Positions 49,801 through 63,795 are shown, counted from the stretch's first letter. The stretch is DNA of 64,000 nt from Fratercula arctica (GCA_947846985.1 CANTUZ010000001.1:185960455-186024454), one strand, 5' to 3'. Numbers and translations: made by a program. Notes: generated by a model from the sequence alone, not told the origin.

Positions 49801-52180
49801 TTTTTTATTTCATTGAAGATGTGTCTGCTGCATTTTGAGAGGTCATAACCATCTCTTTTCCCAATAGGTTCTACAGTCATTTTCAAAATGCTAGTATAGT
49901 GTTTTGTAATATATTTTGACATGACCCAGTGGTGGTTGTAAATGAAGTTTGGGTTTTTTTTCCCCTTATTCCCAGTTAAAATATAGAAAACTAGGGTACT
50001 GTAACACTTTTTCTATTCAAAAGCCACAGAATAATACAATAATTTATTCAACAAGAATTGCAAGCAACAGCCTTAGATTCATGGATTTTTCAATTTATTT
50101 CACTAGGTGACAAAAAATACTTTTCTGTGTTAACTTTGCTTTTTTCAGTCTCAAGGTCACATGTTTCTTAACCTTGGACTGTATCTCAGCAGTATTGACT
50201 GCTTTAGTGAATATTTCATTGCCACTTGCATAGATATTCTGTTCATTATAACACAGTCTCACACTATAGGCAGGTCAGAGAAACATATATTATATATGCA
50301 CAGACATTGAGAAATGAAGTTGTCAGCATCATTCAGTATGTCACATAAATATTTCTCTTAAGAATTATCTTCTGCTTGGTGGAGTTTTGTATTTGTATTC
50401 ATAAGGAAGTCTCCCTTCTGATAAAAAAACAAGATTATATAAATTCTGTTTTTTCCCCCAGTGCCTGCAAAACATTCTAATACTGTGGTGCTCTTTGCAG
50501 TTTCTCTATCATGTATTTCCTTTACTGTTTTCTGACTCTCACTGATGTTTATTCCCTATTTTAAATTACTTTTTACCACTCTGACGAACAAACCTAGGCT
50601 TGTTGCATACTTTCTGTGGTCTGCTTCTCTTCCTTCAATCTCTGCAGAATTGTAACTTTAATTAAAGTGAATATGAAAAAAAAAGTCAATATTTACAAGA
50701 GTGGTCTAGATTCTGGATGTGTTGATTTCAGGATTTATACCACATGAATTTTGTTAGAGGAAACTAGCTTTTCAGTGGCTGTTCTGACTCCACATTGCTA
50801 AGTATTTAATTCATAGTAATTGCTATAAAAATATCTGATGTTTGTCCATACACAGTGTGGTTAGACTAGAGAGCAAGGATATCACCCCAATCATGCAATT
50901 AGCACCGTAAAGTTTTTTTGCTCTCTTTAGATGGCCAGATGGATTGGATATGACTTAAATAAAGCTTCCTGGGAGTTCCTTACCTGTTAAAAACAATGCT
51001 TCTTATGGTATTCTGTGATCTTCTCTCTTATCTCAGAAGAATGAGGCGTTTTTTATCCTTTTCAGAAGACTAAGGTGTGGTAAAACTAATTGGTCAAACC
51101 CCTGACCACACCTCAGAAAGAAAACCACCCAAAAGTAAAGCAAACAAGTGTGTGTACTTATTGTGTGTGCTTCTTATTGAGCAACCATTCTTGACCATCT
51201 TTAATATGTTTTCCCCCATTATTTTAGATAAAATGAGCATGTCTCAGCATATTTGGATTTGCTTAAGTTTCAGCCCACATTGCTTAAATCAGGAAGCATG
51301 AATCTGTAATGACAATCTCCCTCTTTTTCCCCGTGCATTTTCTAGAGAATAAAAGTTTCAGGAATAGCTTTCTGACCGCATTAATGACAAACACCTTGTT
51401 TTCAAATGCTATGTATTTTGGATAGGGAGACGGAATAACAAATTGGGTAAATTTCCTAGTGTAAATGCTTGTCTCTTCGTGCTAGTTAATTCTTGACCAT
51501 TTCAGAAGAAGTAGATGCCTCTATTGGTAAAAATAAAGATGTCATTCCCTGTTCTTCCCATATGACTCTTTTCTTTGTTCTTTGCTTCCTTGCAGGAATT
51601 ACTTCTCCCCAGTCTTTTAAGAACTTGGAGAGATGAAAAAAATAATGCCATTGAGACACCTTTTTGATGCAAGACTTCCATTCCTTGCTGGTTTTGCAGC
51701 CTGCCATTTCAGGCAAGGCTAATTTCTGCAGGTGGCTGTGTTATGTGTTTTGTTCATACTTTTCATAAATACAAAAAGGGCTCGGCAGTTCCTGCATCAG
51801 GAATATTAATACAGAATTGAAGTTAAAAGTCCAGTTACATTGCTGTAGCAACAGGACTTGCACATTGGAGGGCTAAACCGTTCCCAAACTGTCCTTGGCA
51901 GCATAAATCCTGGCTGTTGAATGAGGATGCTTTAAAATGAAATACTCTACAGCTCAAATAAAGGAAAAGAAAACAGAAGAGCCTGCCTGGGAAAAGGTGG
52001 CAAACTGGGTCTGGGAAGCTGTGTCTCAGCATGTCTCAGGAAGTGTGTCTCAGGACCCACTGTCACACAACACCTCAGTGTCACACATACACGTGAACAG
52101 GAATGCCTCAGCTTACACTTCCATTAACACACTCCTCCATTAAAATAACTTTCTTTTGTTATCTGTGAAATACAGTGAGA
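46812..52180. other. Non-coding, no gene recognised
   Basis: AT-rich unique sequence. The longest frame (143 codons, minus, 48107-48538) has no recognisable domain. A short near-palindromic duplication, ACTATGTATAAACTATGTAT, sits at about 47367-47386. No further repeat families are recognisable. Confidence 0.5.
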
Positions 52181-52425
52181 TGAAAGAGGGGAAATTTAGA
52201 TTAGACATTAGGAAGAAATTCTTTACTGTCAGGGTGGTGAGACACTGGAACAGGCTGCGCAGGGAGGCTGTGGATGCCCCATCCCTGGAAGCGTTCAAGA
52301 CCAGGCTGGATGGGGCTTTGAGCAACCTGCTGTAGTGGGAGATGTCCCTGCCCATGGCAGGGGGGTTGGAACAAGATGATCTTCAAGGTCCCTTCCAGCT
52401 CTAACCATTCTATGATTCTATGATT
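52181..52425 (+). mobile_element. CR1 LINE 3' end, young avian type
   Basis: The fragment follows the avian CR1 3' region almost word for word: TTTAGATTAGACATTAGGAA, GGTGAGACACTGGAACAGGC, CATCCCTGGAAGCGTTCAAG, CTGGATGGGGCTTTGAGCAA, GGGTTGGAACAAGATGATCT, ending in two and a half copies of ATTCTATG (52407-52425). It is 5'-truncated to about 245 bp, which is the normal outcome of CR1 insertion, and shows no clear target-site duplication, also normal for CR1. It is the least diverged repeat in the window and the firmest evidence that the DNA is avian. Open frames on its minus strand are shadows. Confidence 0.97.
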
Positions 52426-55400
52426 AGTGGCCACGCTGATGTCCCCAAATGCTCATGCTACCGGCTGTTTCAGCGCACTCCCATCAGACAAGGCTGCATT
52501 ACTAGGGATATGCAAGGGGCACAGCTAAAGATCTACCAGATACTGACTGAATATTAGTTATCATTACTTAGTAAATGTCTGCTAGATGATCTAGGCAGCA
52601 TGAAGGGCAATGCTGGAAAAATTCCAGTGTGGGAGATGGATAGATTTTCATTTGGTTACTATTGTATTTCCTTCTAATGGTGCTTGCTTGGCATGTAAGT
52701 ATATGCGTCCTCTGAGAACAACAAGTTATGTCTCTAATAGGTAAATCTGGCAGTATAATTATTAGACCCTCAGGATGAAATACTCACTTGTGTGCTGAGG
52801 TACTTGGCTTTCTTTACAGGAAGGGAATCAAGCACCTTAGAAAAGGATGTAAACAGCAGGGAGCCCCTAAAGCATTGCATGGGATTTGTTGCAGTGTGTT
52901 TTAAAACCCATTTCTATCCAGAGCCTAACTTCTCTGGAGCGAAGCAATGCTGAAAGAAGCTGGATTTGGGATTTAGAAGACTAAAATGTGTAATTTTTCA
53001 ATAGCACATTCATAGCATTATTCTTTCAAAAAAACTTAAGTAGGCTGACTCTTTTGTTGAAGGGGGTGGCATCCACCATTTATGATAACCTTGTGGTTGG
53101 ACCTAGGAAAGCTGAGTCTGATTTCCTCCTCCTTTCTTCTGAAAGACTGCCTCAGCCACCAGGGGTTCTCAGATATTTGAAGCAAGACCGTCCAATCCTG
53201 GCATTAGAAAGATTAATGCATAAATGGCCCCACATGCATTGCTCTAGTTAGAAGCACTTCTTGGGAATGCCAGGACATCACTGTGGTTGTGACTGTCCGA
53301 CCTCACCCAGTATCAGATAACCTGAGTTCATTTACTTGAAAGTAGGGATCAATCTTAATTTTGTCATGTGGCTCTTATATCAGGAGGTAAAAATTGCACC
53401 AAAAAACTTCAGATTTATCCCAGTAACATAATCCACATCAAAAAAAAGTCATGGGACAGGAAAAGCTGAGCAAAACCTTCTTGTTCACTCATCATTATGC
53501 TGTACCTCTTCCCACGCTGTTTTGATGGTAGGCTTTGTAAGTAGAGGTCTTTAGTTTTTAACTGTGAAGCAGCTAGCATACTGCTGGTGTCATAAGATAA
53601 ATGATTAATAATCATCATCATGAGAGAGAGCAAAAGGGCAAACAACGGCCCCAGATCAGTACCGAATCCTATTTTTGGCTGACAGTGGCAAGTTACAAGT
53701 CTGACAGGTTTAATAAACTGGTAGTGATATTTACTACATTTTTTTTCAACTTTGTTTCAGCTGGATACAGAAGGGTATGCATTTTAGCAAAAAATATGCA
53801 GCAATAGCCGAAAGATCTCAGTGCCAGGAGGCATTATTGGAATCCACATGTTTAAAAGGAATCAAAGTAGGACTAGACATTAAAGTTGGTAGTGATAACA
53901 GGCAATACTGTGCTAGAAAAAATGGGTCATAAGACTCCATGTTCCAGGACTGTTTTGAAGCATATGTATACTCAGAAAGAGCAGCCAACAAGAAGGTGTA
54001 GGTCCCTGAACTTTATTTTTCCCTTCTGCCTGAATATAGGTAGGGCCTTTCTCAATCCACACACTCTTTTTTCCTGATAATTTAATCCCTCAAAACCACG
54101 ATCTCTGGGCACTATGTCTTGTTAATGGCAACACAGTGGTGTCTACAAGTCCAGACTGCAAGATGTTGTACAGAGAGTACAAGAAAGCTATAAAGGCACT
54201 GAAGGCAAAGACTGAATAGTCAAAAGAGATGCTGGTCACATCTCGGCTCCTTGTCCCCTAAATGTCACCCCAGTCAGCGTGCCCGAGGTCTCACTGAATC
54301 AACAGCACAGAGCTGGATGACATCCTGGGGTGCTCCTCTTGAATCCTCACAGCACATGACAAAGACATATGTTGTATTAGTTAAATTTTAATCACAATAC
54401 CTGCCAGGACCAAAGGAACACATTCTGTGAAGATCTAAGATTTAATTGACAACCTAGCTAACATTAATGAGCAAAGAGGAGTGAACAACTTTTCACACCC
54501 AAATTGGTATGTTAAACAATCTACATCTACCTAGGGCATTGCATTAATCTTCTCTGTATTAGTATAAATTAACAGTATAAAGTTCCAGGTATGTGACTGC
54601 ATGTTTCTTGACAACAGCATCTGTCCAAACATCTGGAAGTACAGACCTAAGAAAATAAGAAAATGAAAACCAGAAAAGTGGTTGGTAGTCAATAAGAAAT
54701 TGAAAAAACCCTCAACTATTCAAATCAATACTTTTTGTTCTAACATAATCTGCATTATTGAATATCAATATGGACTTGCAGAAAAGGACCCAGTGTCCTT
54801 CTCAATTATAAATAAGGATTTCCTTTTCTCTTTCCTAAAGCCCCATAGATAACTTAAGCAGATTCTCTAAACACTTCAAAAACTCATGCTAAGACACTCA
54901 TTTTTTTAACCTAAATCACTCACCTTCAAGCACATGATCATTTAAATCACAATATGCAGCAGAATATTTAACTACATGAATATGTGGGCATGTAAAGGAA
55001 TCCTCAGCTTGCCCAGAGTCAATGGAGCCTCTCCTGTAATACCCCCGTCCTTGAGGCTGATGGAGAAGAGAGCAGTCAGAAGAAAAGACGATGGATCAGG
55101 AAATATTCAGAAGAGCACAAGGGGTCAGACACGGGGCTAAAGTTAGAGTAGGCCTCATACTGCTTTGTATAATATTTTACATTTTGTCCAATGATAGAAA
55201 CTGGTTGATTACAAGATCTTCCGGCTTTTTAGTCTTCTCTTTTCTGGAATAATGAACATTTATGTAAGTCTAAGAATGATGACGAATATATTCCTTTCTG
55301 TTATCTGAACTGGCTGAAAAAAGCATCTTTGATTAGCCTGCTGGGTTGGACAATGAAGTCTCTCTGAGCATCATTAGTGGCCAGGTAAGTGGAGGCTTTT

Positions 55401-56329
55401 TCTGAGCTGTCTGCCAAGCGAAGAGAGTAAGCATTTTACTCTTCCAAATTGGAACCTTTTTCATTAAAACTGATAAAACTAAGAATCTGGTATTTTTTTC
55501 AACCACAACCTCTAAAGCAGAATGTGCTTTTCAGTCACGCTTTTAATGTATGGTATAGTTCAGAGATGGATTTGAATCAAAGCAAAGGACAGACTGTAGT
55601 TGGTTTGAGATGGGTGAACAAAGGGAAGAGGCCTCTGGGACTTGTCTGCCTTCATATCATGTATAACACACTGTATTATGGCTTATACTTATGATTATTA
55701 ACACAATTGCAGAATTCAACTACCCAGAACGTTCCCTGGGACTTCCTCTGGGACTCAACCCTTTTCATATTCTTCAAATTCTTGCCTTCAGAGCAGTTTT
55801 GGGGTTTTTAAGGGACTGTGTCAGCTTGCCCCTATGGCCTGTATGCATTTCTTGTGTCCCCACATGGAGAATGACACAAATAACAAGCAAAACAGAATGG
55901 ATGAATGATTTCGGTGCTGCACTCTTCAAACCATTTTGTTGTCTGAGAGAAATTCCCTCCTATCTACATATTTTTACACCTCACAAAATCTGAAAAGGTT
56001 CTGCAGGTGCTGCTAGCTGATAACTCTTTACAGAAATCTAACTAAAGGTGATATTTCACACCAAAAAAATCCAGTTTAGCTTGGCATAGCCCTGATATAG
56101 AAAGAAAATGTTCCCATAAGAAGAATACGTGGGCTGATCAAGACATGATCTTTATTTATGGACTTTCTCATCTGAGTCATAAAGGAAGAGACTGTAGTAT
56201 AATGACGGTACAACAATTTGGAATAGCAGTAGCATAGCAATCTATGCTTACCTTTCACATCTCTGCGTGTGACTGATACCTGCAGTTCTTACGTCAAGCA
56301 TGTGCACACCGGTAATTAATAACATTTAA
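52426..56329. other. Non-coding, no gene or repeat recognised
   Basis: Unique AT-rich DNA. Frames up to 100 codons (55691-55993, plus) are not recognisable. Short ATCATCATCATGA-type runs occur near 53610. Confidence 0.5.
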
Positions 56330-56520
56330 TCAAATGGGGTTCACTGGCAGATGAGGTTTGTGTTTCATGATACTCATTAAAAATGCATTTCTTTTGTAGT
56401 GATAATTTTGAACCCATCACCATTTATAATTGCAATTAATTGAGGTACAAGTAATAATGTTTTAATTCATTTCTAGCAGCCCAATTGCATCAGTAATTCA
56501 AACAGTCAGCCAGCTAAAAA
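56330..56520. promoter_or_regulatory. Candidate homeodomain-rich conserved element
   Basis: AT-rich but complex sequence with closely spaced TAAT/ATTA cores, including the perfect 12-bp palindrome TAATTGCAATTA at 56427-56438 (two opposed homeodomain half-sites spaced by four bases). Neighbouring sites include TTTAATTCATT and CCAATTGCATCAGTAATTC. There are no simple repeats or open frames. This texture is common in vertebrate conserved non-coding enhancers; conservation itself cannot be seen from one sequence. Confidence 0.3.
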
Positions 56521-56713
56521 CATATCCTTTGTGACTGCACTGACCATAAATCTGCCAGCTTCAGAATGATAACTCATTCCAGTATTTGTATTCTTTTCCA
56601 GCATCAACCTGGACTCTCTGTTTCCTTTGCTTGGTTTTCTACTCTGTTACATGGTGCGATACATGCTTGCATTCTGACATTGCCCTTGAAAATCCCATAC
56701 AGCAAAAATATTT

Positions 56714-56715
<2 letters not shown>
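56521..56715. other. Non-coding, nothing recognised
   Basis: Short unique segment between the candidate element and the T-run. Two overlapping open frames run through the T-run and are spurious. Confidence 0.5.

Positions 56716-56746
<31 letters not shown>
56716..56746 (+). repeat. T31 homopolymer run
   Basis: Thirty-one consecutive thymines. No retroposed body is recognisable on either side. Confidence 0.9.
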
Positions 56747-56749
<3 letters not shown>

Positions 56750-58518
56750 CAGGCTTTCCACAGAGCCAGTCAGTCCTCTGCCAGAAGAAAACCTGGGTTC
56801 CCTGGTGCGATGCTGGAACTAGACTGAAGCTAGGTCATGCTTCAATAGCTGAGCGAGCGAGTGCATGCGTGACTGGATGTGTGGGTGGGTATGCCATTCC
56901 CTGCCTACGCTGTTGAAGGTCATTTCTCACGGCATGAGAAAAAGGCAAACTTAGACATTAGCCATTGAATGGGGCCAATTTTTCGTCTAGACAGTTAAAA
57001 TCAATGAAACAGTGGCAATTTACTCCAGAAAAGAATAAATAAATTGTGAAATTAAGATCATTTTACCTAGAAATGTCTCTCTCTCCTTTTTATTTTTTTT
57101 TTTTTTTTTAATTCAAAAGAATCATCTTGGAAATAAAAAATAGAACAGTTTTTTAACTGAATCTCCCAGTGGTTATCCAGACAAAGTGAAAAAAAAAAGG
57201 AGTATTTCCCAATATTAGAATTTGATTTCTTAATTTCACAGTCTACTTCTTGTGCAATGCGCATATATTTCAAGCACTTAAGTCTCTTGTATCAATATTA
57301 CTTACCTCAATAAATATGAAAGTTTATCTATTAAAAAGACTTGAGGAGATGAAGCAGCAACTTAGATGTATCTGCCAAGACACTGTCTTTCTTGTGGCAG
57401 AGATGCTGGGGAGGTCTATTTCTGTATTCCACAGTAAAGAGGATTTTTTAATCTGATTCTTTTGGGGGGAAACATTTCTTTTAGCCACAAACATCAAAAG
57501 GACTTTTTTTTTGGCACGTGCACAGAGCCAAAGCTACTACCAGATGTGAGCAAAGTGACAATGTTGCAGTGATGAGACTGAAGTCGGAGCAAAGAATTAC
57601 ACAATACTGCAAAATTACTGACGGGAAGGAAAAAAAAATACTTCCTAAGAGCTGGAAGTAGCTGTGTCCTCACCCCGATTTGACCGATTAGCCTCCCGTT
57701 CGCCATATACAGGTGATGTAAAATCTTACGTGTCCTATTGGTTCAGCTCTGTTCATAGACAGTTGTTCAACCGCTACGATTTATGTCTGAATAAAGATGT
57801 CTTGAAGACTTCTTTTACTGTGTGGCATCTAATATATTTGTACTGTTTCTGTGACATTATACGAAGCGCAACGTATTAATGCAAATTGAAAACAGAGAGA
57901 TGATTGTATTCTGTCTTTGCACCTTCTATCTCACCTCTGATGGAGGTTTATCATCCAGATGGGAGCCACTGCAAAACATTTCGCTGATACGGTCTTCACA
58001 TGCTCTTGCCCTCTTTTTCTCTTGTAGTATTGATTTCTGTTCCTCTCCTGGAAGCACAGCTCGACAGGTCATTCTTCCAAATCCCAGTGCTGCAGCACTG
58101 AGGCTATTTTTTCTCAGTGGTCAGGGAACACGCGTTACAGCTTCTGACTGTACAGAGTTCTCTTAAAGGGTCTTTTGAAGCACTGTATCGAGCTCGTGAA
58201 ACACAGTAGATCCTGCGCATTGAAAGAACAGTCGCAGCAAAATAGTCACAAATTCCTTAGCCCATACAGAGGTTTCCATGTTAACATCCTCACACCTGGA
58301 AGGAAGGTTTGGGAACCTAATATTTATTAGTATCTAATTAACAGTTTTCACTTGTTTGTTGGAGAGGCTTGACACTGGTAGCTTACAGCAGTTTCAGTGA
58401 GAAAGTAATAGTCCTGAGTGTCAGCACTTTGTCTTCATCCACATTGAAATATAATGAAGTGCCTATAGATTAACCCTTAATAATCTGTTCAGATCCTAAT
58501 TATTAATTTTTAATGTGC
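56747..58518. other. Non-coding, no gene recognised
   Basis: Includes a smaller T-run (about 57094-57109) and a GAGCGAGCGAGTGCATGCGT stretch near 56852. No open frame over 95 codons, and none is recognisable. Confidence 0.5.
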
Positions 58519-58640
58519 AGTTTATCATATATATACTATATTATTTTATAATATAGTATATATTTATATGTAGTATCATCTCCCATTATATAATAGTATA
58601 TTATATCATATCATTTATTTTAATATATAACATAACATAA
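58519..58640. repeat. AT-rich repeat with perfect inverted repeat
   Basis: About 120 bp of almost pure A and T. It contains a perfect inverted repeat with 16-bp arms at 58529-58544 and 58548-58563 around a TTT loop, followed by more TATAAT/ATATTA-type units and CATAACATAACA. Such stretches can extrude cruciforms and are often unstable or hard to assemble. Confidence 0.85.
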
Positions 58641-61600
58641 CAGACTCTGAGGTGACATAGGTCTCCGTCCTCTGTTACTTTCGGAGAATCTTGAGTTCAA
58701 ATTCGAAATCATCATCATCACTTCACACAACTCACCTGCTCTAGGTATTTCTTTTTCAGTTTTCCTTTAGTAATTTCATAAAAATAAAAGTCCATCTCAT
58801 TTGTTTTTGAAGGAAACCCTACCGATAGCAGTGGTCTTCTTAACCAAAAGCAAGATTAACATCTACCTGTCTTCTATGGTTTTCAGTTTCCAGAGAAACA
58901 GCACTTAAAGTGTGAAGTACTCCATCATGCGCTGCTGAGCTGAGGCAGGAGAATATGAACCTGTCAACTTCCAGCCCATTCTGTTCTCCAGCCTTTCCAG
59001 AAGTCAGCTTATTATTTGCTGATTCTGCATGCTTGATTGAAATTCAGTTTCTACAGCTTTTACAGGCTTCTGCAGACCCCAGCACTACACAGAAGGTTGA
59101 AGAACAATACATGAATGAAAGCTTAGAGAATAAGCTCCAGAGTGTAGTAAGGAGGATGCAGAGGTGCAAACTTTATTAATCTTAAACTTGTCAAGAAATT
59201 TAGCTGTACATAGCAATAAATGATATGGTCCTGTTAAGCAGTGTGCTTCATTGGATTACAAAGACCAGAGGTTCAGAAAGAAATCAACCTATTTTAGAGC
59301 CATCAAACCAATTACAGCTGCAACTGCAATATTTTAAGGGAACCTAAAGCATGATTTATTTTACCATTCTTACACCTCAAATGGAATTGCTTGTATAGTC
59401 ACATGCCGTGCTGCTGCAAGTGTATGTATTTCACGACCAAAAAGAAACTCTTTGTTTTCTATGCCTGATGACATTAAAATGAGTGCTCCTTGGTGAGACA
59501 TTACCGGCTGATTTTCTGCCACTTCTTTCAATTCTAAACAAGGCAATTACTTTTCCTTAAGAAGAAATAAAAGTTTATTTATGGTCTTTAGAGCCATGAT
59601 ATTCTCCTCAGTGGCGTACTGAGTGATAGCCTGAAAGATTTCATTCTTTTGGCTATTTGTGAAAAAGGTGATCTTGAAGCAGATCTCTGAATACATCTTT
59701 GAGGCTTTGAAAGCATAACATCTCTGAGGGTGCATAAACAAGAACTCAGAGTATTTAATATGAACAAATTCTTGGCAAGACCTTACATAACACAAGCACA
59801 GTATGTAAATCCGTTGAAGGATGAAATGGAACTAGTTAGAGGCAAGTCAAATCACTTTGGTAAGTCATAGCTAATCAAATACAAATAAAAATAGATGCTG
59901 AATTTTTAAACAAGATTCAGTTGATTAGATTGGGATCATTCCAAATTATTCAGGAGCAACAATTTTATGCAAGATGAGCAAACATCAGGAGCATTCATCG
60001 TTCTTTGGTTTTTTAAAAGTTTACTTGTGTGGGGGTTTAAATTTGTCTTTCTTGTTATTATTGCTGAATTAAAATGATATAATATTGCAACGGGGAAACA
60101 TCGATTACACTAAAATAGGTTTTAAATATAGTGTTGAATACAAAATGATGACTTTTTATTAAATATCAGACTGGAGGCAGCCATCAAGTAAATGGAAAGG
60201 CACTGCAAACAGCGTTCCGCTGTTATTGCCTTGTGATTGGGTTATTGTTAAGTTTCATCATCCTTCTTGCTAAATCCTCTGTTTGACATCCCTCTTTTAG
60301 CAGAAGACGAAAGCAAGAACAATTTGCTGTATAGAAGTTAATCTGTCTTTCAGACGGCTCTTCAGTCTCGTGGCTTTGAACGCTCTGCTCACAGAAGGAG
60401 ATCTCCAGCACACTCTCTAGGACACGAAAAGGTTCGTTCCAAGCCTGTAAGTTCTCTGCACAGGATGCACAATTTCGGTTTGAATAGAGGATTAGCCTGC
60501 ACATTCTTTGGAAGCAAAGCTATTTCTTCCTGCGTTTACCTAATACCAAACACATTGGAAGCCAGTTATTTGCCTTAGTCAATGCGTGTGTGGACTGCAC
60601 AATTCATAGGACTTGATAAACCATCTTGCAATCCAGATGAAACAAAGTTCGTGTGTCCCAAAGAGTGTATGCTCCCATTTGTAAGTACTTCATAATTCTG
60701 GTTGATAAAATAAAGCTGTTTCTTAGAAAATAAATGCCAAAAATGCCGGTGGGGAATGAGAGTTATTCCTAGATTGTGCAATCAGTTGGGGAGTATGGCT
60801 CAGTAGCCCTACCAGCCCTGGGCTGGCTTCCCGTTTCTGTTATTTCCACAACTCATTCTACTTCACTTCTACTTACTTGTTAGACTACTGTTTGGACATG
60901 TGTCTGGAGGGTTTTTTCGCATCAAAACTAAGATGACAAAGGGGTCTGGCTTGGCTTGTGGGTGCAAATGGAGAGCACTCTTGGACTTAGCTCCTCAGAG
61001 GTAGTCCTAGATGCTGTGTTTTATATGGCCTTTCAGACGAGGATAACATGACACTTCTTAAGCGTTTAGCAATGTGGATCTTCTCTCATAAATCAGGACC
61101 TAAAAGACATTTCTCAGTTGAAAGGAAAAAAGTTCTCTTCTTCAGAGAAGTGCCTGTTGGATAACTGTAAATGTCTGTGATGTGCTCAGCTGCCACCAGA
61201 ACAGATGCTACGCAAATGTTTAGAACTATGCATCTTGAAGCATGTCAATATGAAACAAAAATACAGCCTGGCCTCCAAACCCTATTTATAAAGCCTAGAA
61301 AAAGGTTGGTCTTGGTCTTTTGGCCTCACTGAATAGGTCACAAGAGACAAGGTTCAGCAGTAAACAAAAGGCACTGGAGATGCCTGGGACCCCTCAACAT
61401 CTTAAAAACCAACTTTAAAAGTAATTGTAAAACCTTAGCTGTTACAGAGGTGTGAAATAAGATAACAGATAGATAAGAGAGTGATTTTGTCACCTCTTCT
61501 TCTAAATGCCACTCACCAGCCAGTCCAAAATTATGATTACCCAGATGAGCTGGTACCTCTTGTATTCTTTTGTACTCTGAACATTTGATAAATATCTTGA

Positions 61601-63795
61601 GCGTAAGAAGTGTTTGATCATTATGAATTCACATGCCATTAATTGTAATATACTGATGAAAGGAATTCATTTTATGTTCATGCAGCTGTCATGTGTACTG
61701 CCAGGGGTGTTATGTTCTAATTTAGTGCTAGTCAATGGACATAATAAAGGTGTTACTCATCAGATCTTGAGCATGCCATATTTGTGTATCCTATACTGCA
61801 ACCAAAGCACAGGGTAGATGTAAATAGCTCCACACTGACATTAAGATGCTATAATTTCATGATGTTTAATGTCTATGCATCATGAAGATAAACTGGTAGA
61901 GCAGAATAACTAATTAAATTGCATTTTATTTTTAACAGAAACTGAATTTAGTATTACACTTTCACCTAATTTGAATCCACCTTATTAGTATTATAGAATT
62001 AAAGCTGCTCTAAGATGAATTGGTTCCATATCTTTAGTTTCTTCATGCTTCTAATATCTGTGAATTACATTGTACTACTTAGATATCCTGCCATCTTTTC
62101 AAACTGCGATATATACAAACAAAGATTGCTTAGCTCTTCTTTAATAAAATAGCTAAGCAAAGAAGAATATAATGAATGAGAAATATGTTACACAATTCTC
62201 TAAGTCCTATATTTTAGCCCCATCACAAAAGATGGTCTTTGTAGCATGCCCTTCAAGCACTGAATTAAGATTATTTTATATCCAGGAAGAAAAATAAACA
62301 AATTCAGGAGTGAGGCAATCCCTGAAGCGTGCTTCCTCCATTCTGAACCTCTGGTTCAGCTGTATCAGCAGGTTGTGGCTGAGCACAGGGCAGAAGAGCC
62401 ATTCAGGAGCAGATAGTCCTTATGTGACTGGTAAAGTGGAGGTGTGATGGAACTCAAGAAATTAAGAATAATTAAGACACAGAGTGAATTCATGGTTAAT
62501 ACTGACTCGTCAGCTCCAAAGCGAAAATCAGATAACCTTCAGCATGGTTTATGCCTATTAAACACATTATATTCTGTATAAACTCATCAGATGTACTGCT
62601 AGTACTAGCTATGAAAATTAAGTAATTTTTTGTCATGAACTGTGAATTTTGAACAGAAACCAACTATAGATTGCTAGTCCAAAATTTAAAAATGGTTCAT
62701 GCAAAAAATGTTGGATATTTCTGGCATAGGAAAATGAAGTATCCTGTACAAATTAATTGGATTTGCTAATTTTGATAGAATAAACCCCTGAGGGAAAGGC
62801 ATTAACACAGTTATGCTATTGTGCAGCATTAAATATTTAAATGTAACCTGGTACACAGGGATACAAAGTGTATCCCTTGAGGAACTAAGCAATAGTCCCT
62901 AGCTTAGTCCAAAAGCAAAATACACTAGAAAACTAATACCAAAGTTTGGAAATGAATTCTTGGGAGCCCACAGCTCATAAAGGAACAAAACCAAAATGTA
63001 CATTATTTTAAAGTTAGACACGTGTTTATAAATCTTGATCAACCCCTGCCCCATTGGTTAGAGGGAGCATTTAGATGAAGACAAAAATTGTGTAAACCCA
63101 ACCAAAACTGGAAGGAATTTAAGCCTCTACATCCATCAGAGCAATCAAAAAACCTTTTTTGCCAGTACTGCCAACCAGTAACGTACCTGTTGAAACTCAT
63201 CAGGTACCTCCCTGCACAACGTGAAAGTTTCTACCAAGAACCAGTGTACAAACTGCCCGTTCTGGACAGGTGGGCACCAGCCGCAGGCTGCCATGATGCC
63301 CTGCCTGCCCAGGACAGCCTTGTCCAGGCGTGCTTACGGCTAACTCACAGCCGGAGCAGTGAACCAGGGCAATGCACAGGAGTCACGGCCTCTTTCACCA
63401 AAAGCCTAGCAGAGGATCAAGGTCTGGGCTCTTCCCATGATAAATCTTGCCAGAGCTGTAAGCTGAAGAGCTGGGTTTTGTTTCCATCTCAGCCTGCAGA
63501 TGAAGTTAGAGGGAAGCACTTTCGGAACCTGTTCACAGATTACCGCGTAAACAACTGGGCTGTTGGCTAACGCACACGGTGAGCACTCTCCCCTTGAAGC
63601 TCTGCTGCTATGCAGCTAGAAATGCAATGCCAAATACAAGCAAGCAAATAGCCGTAGGACTCTATAACCTAAGAGTTATGATGCTTTGCTGTGTGAGATC
63701 GTGACCTTGTTCCTGTCATTTTTTGCCTATGAGGTACACAGTAGCTCAAAATTAGGTATAAAGTAACCACCCCATTATGTCCAGTTCAACTTGTT
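58641..63795. other. Non-coding, no gene recognised
   Basis: Unique sequence. The 160-codon frame at 63088-63570 (plus) is open through a GC-richer patch but has no recognisable domain. The 93-codon minus frame at 60223-60504 is cysteine-rich and unrecognised. Neither is supported as a gene. Confidence 0.45.

Noticed and set aside
58680..58715. tRNA B-box-like GAGTTCAAATTCG
   Set aside because: No matching A box at the right distance and no foldable cloverleaf, so neither a tRNA nor a tRNA-derived SINE can be supported.
63088..63570. 160-codon open frame on the plus strand
   Set aside because: No recognisable domain, no obvious promoter or splice structure; length is possible by chance in a 64-kb window.
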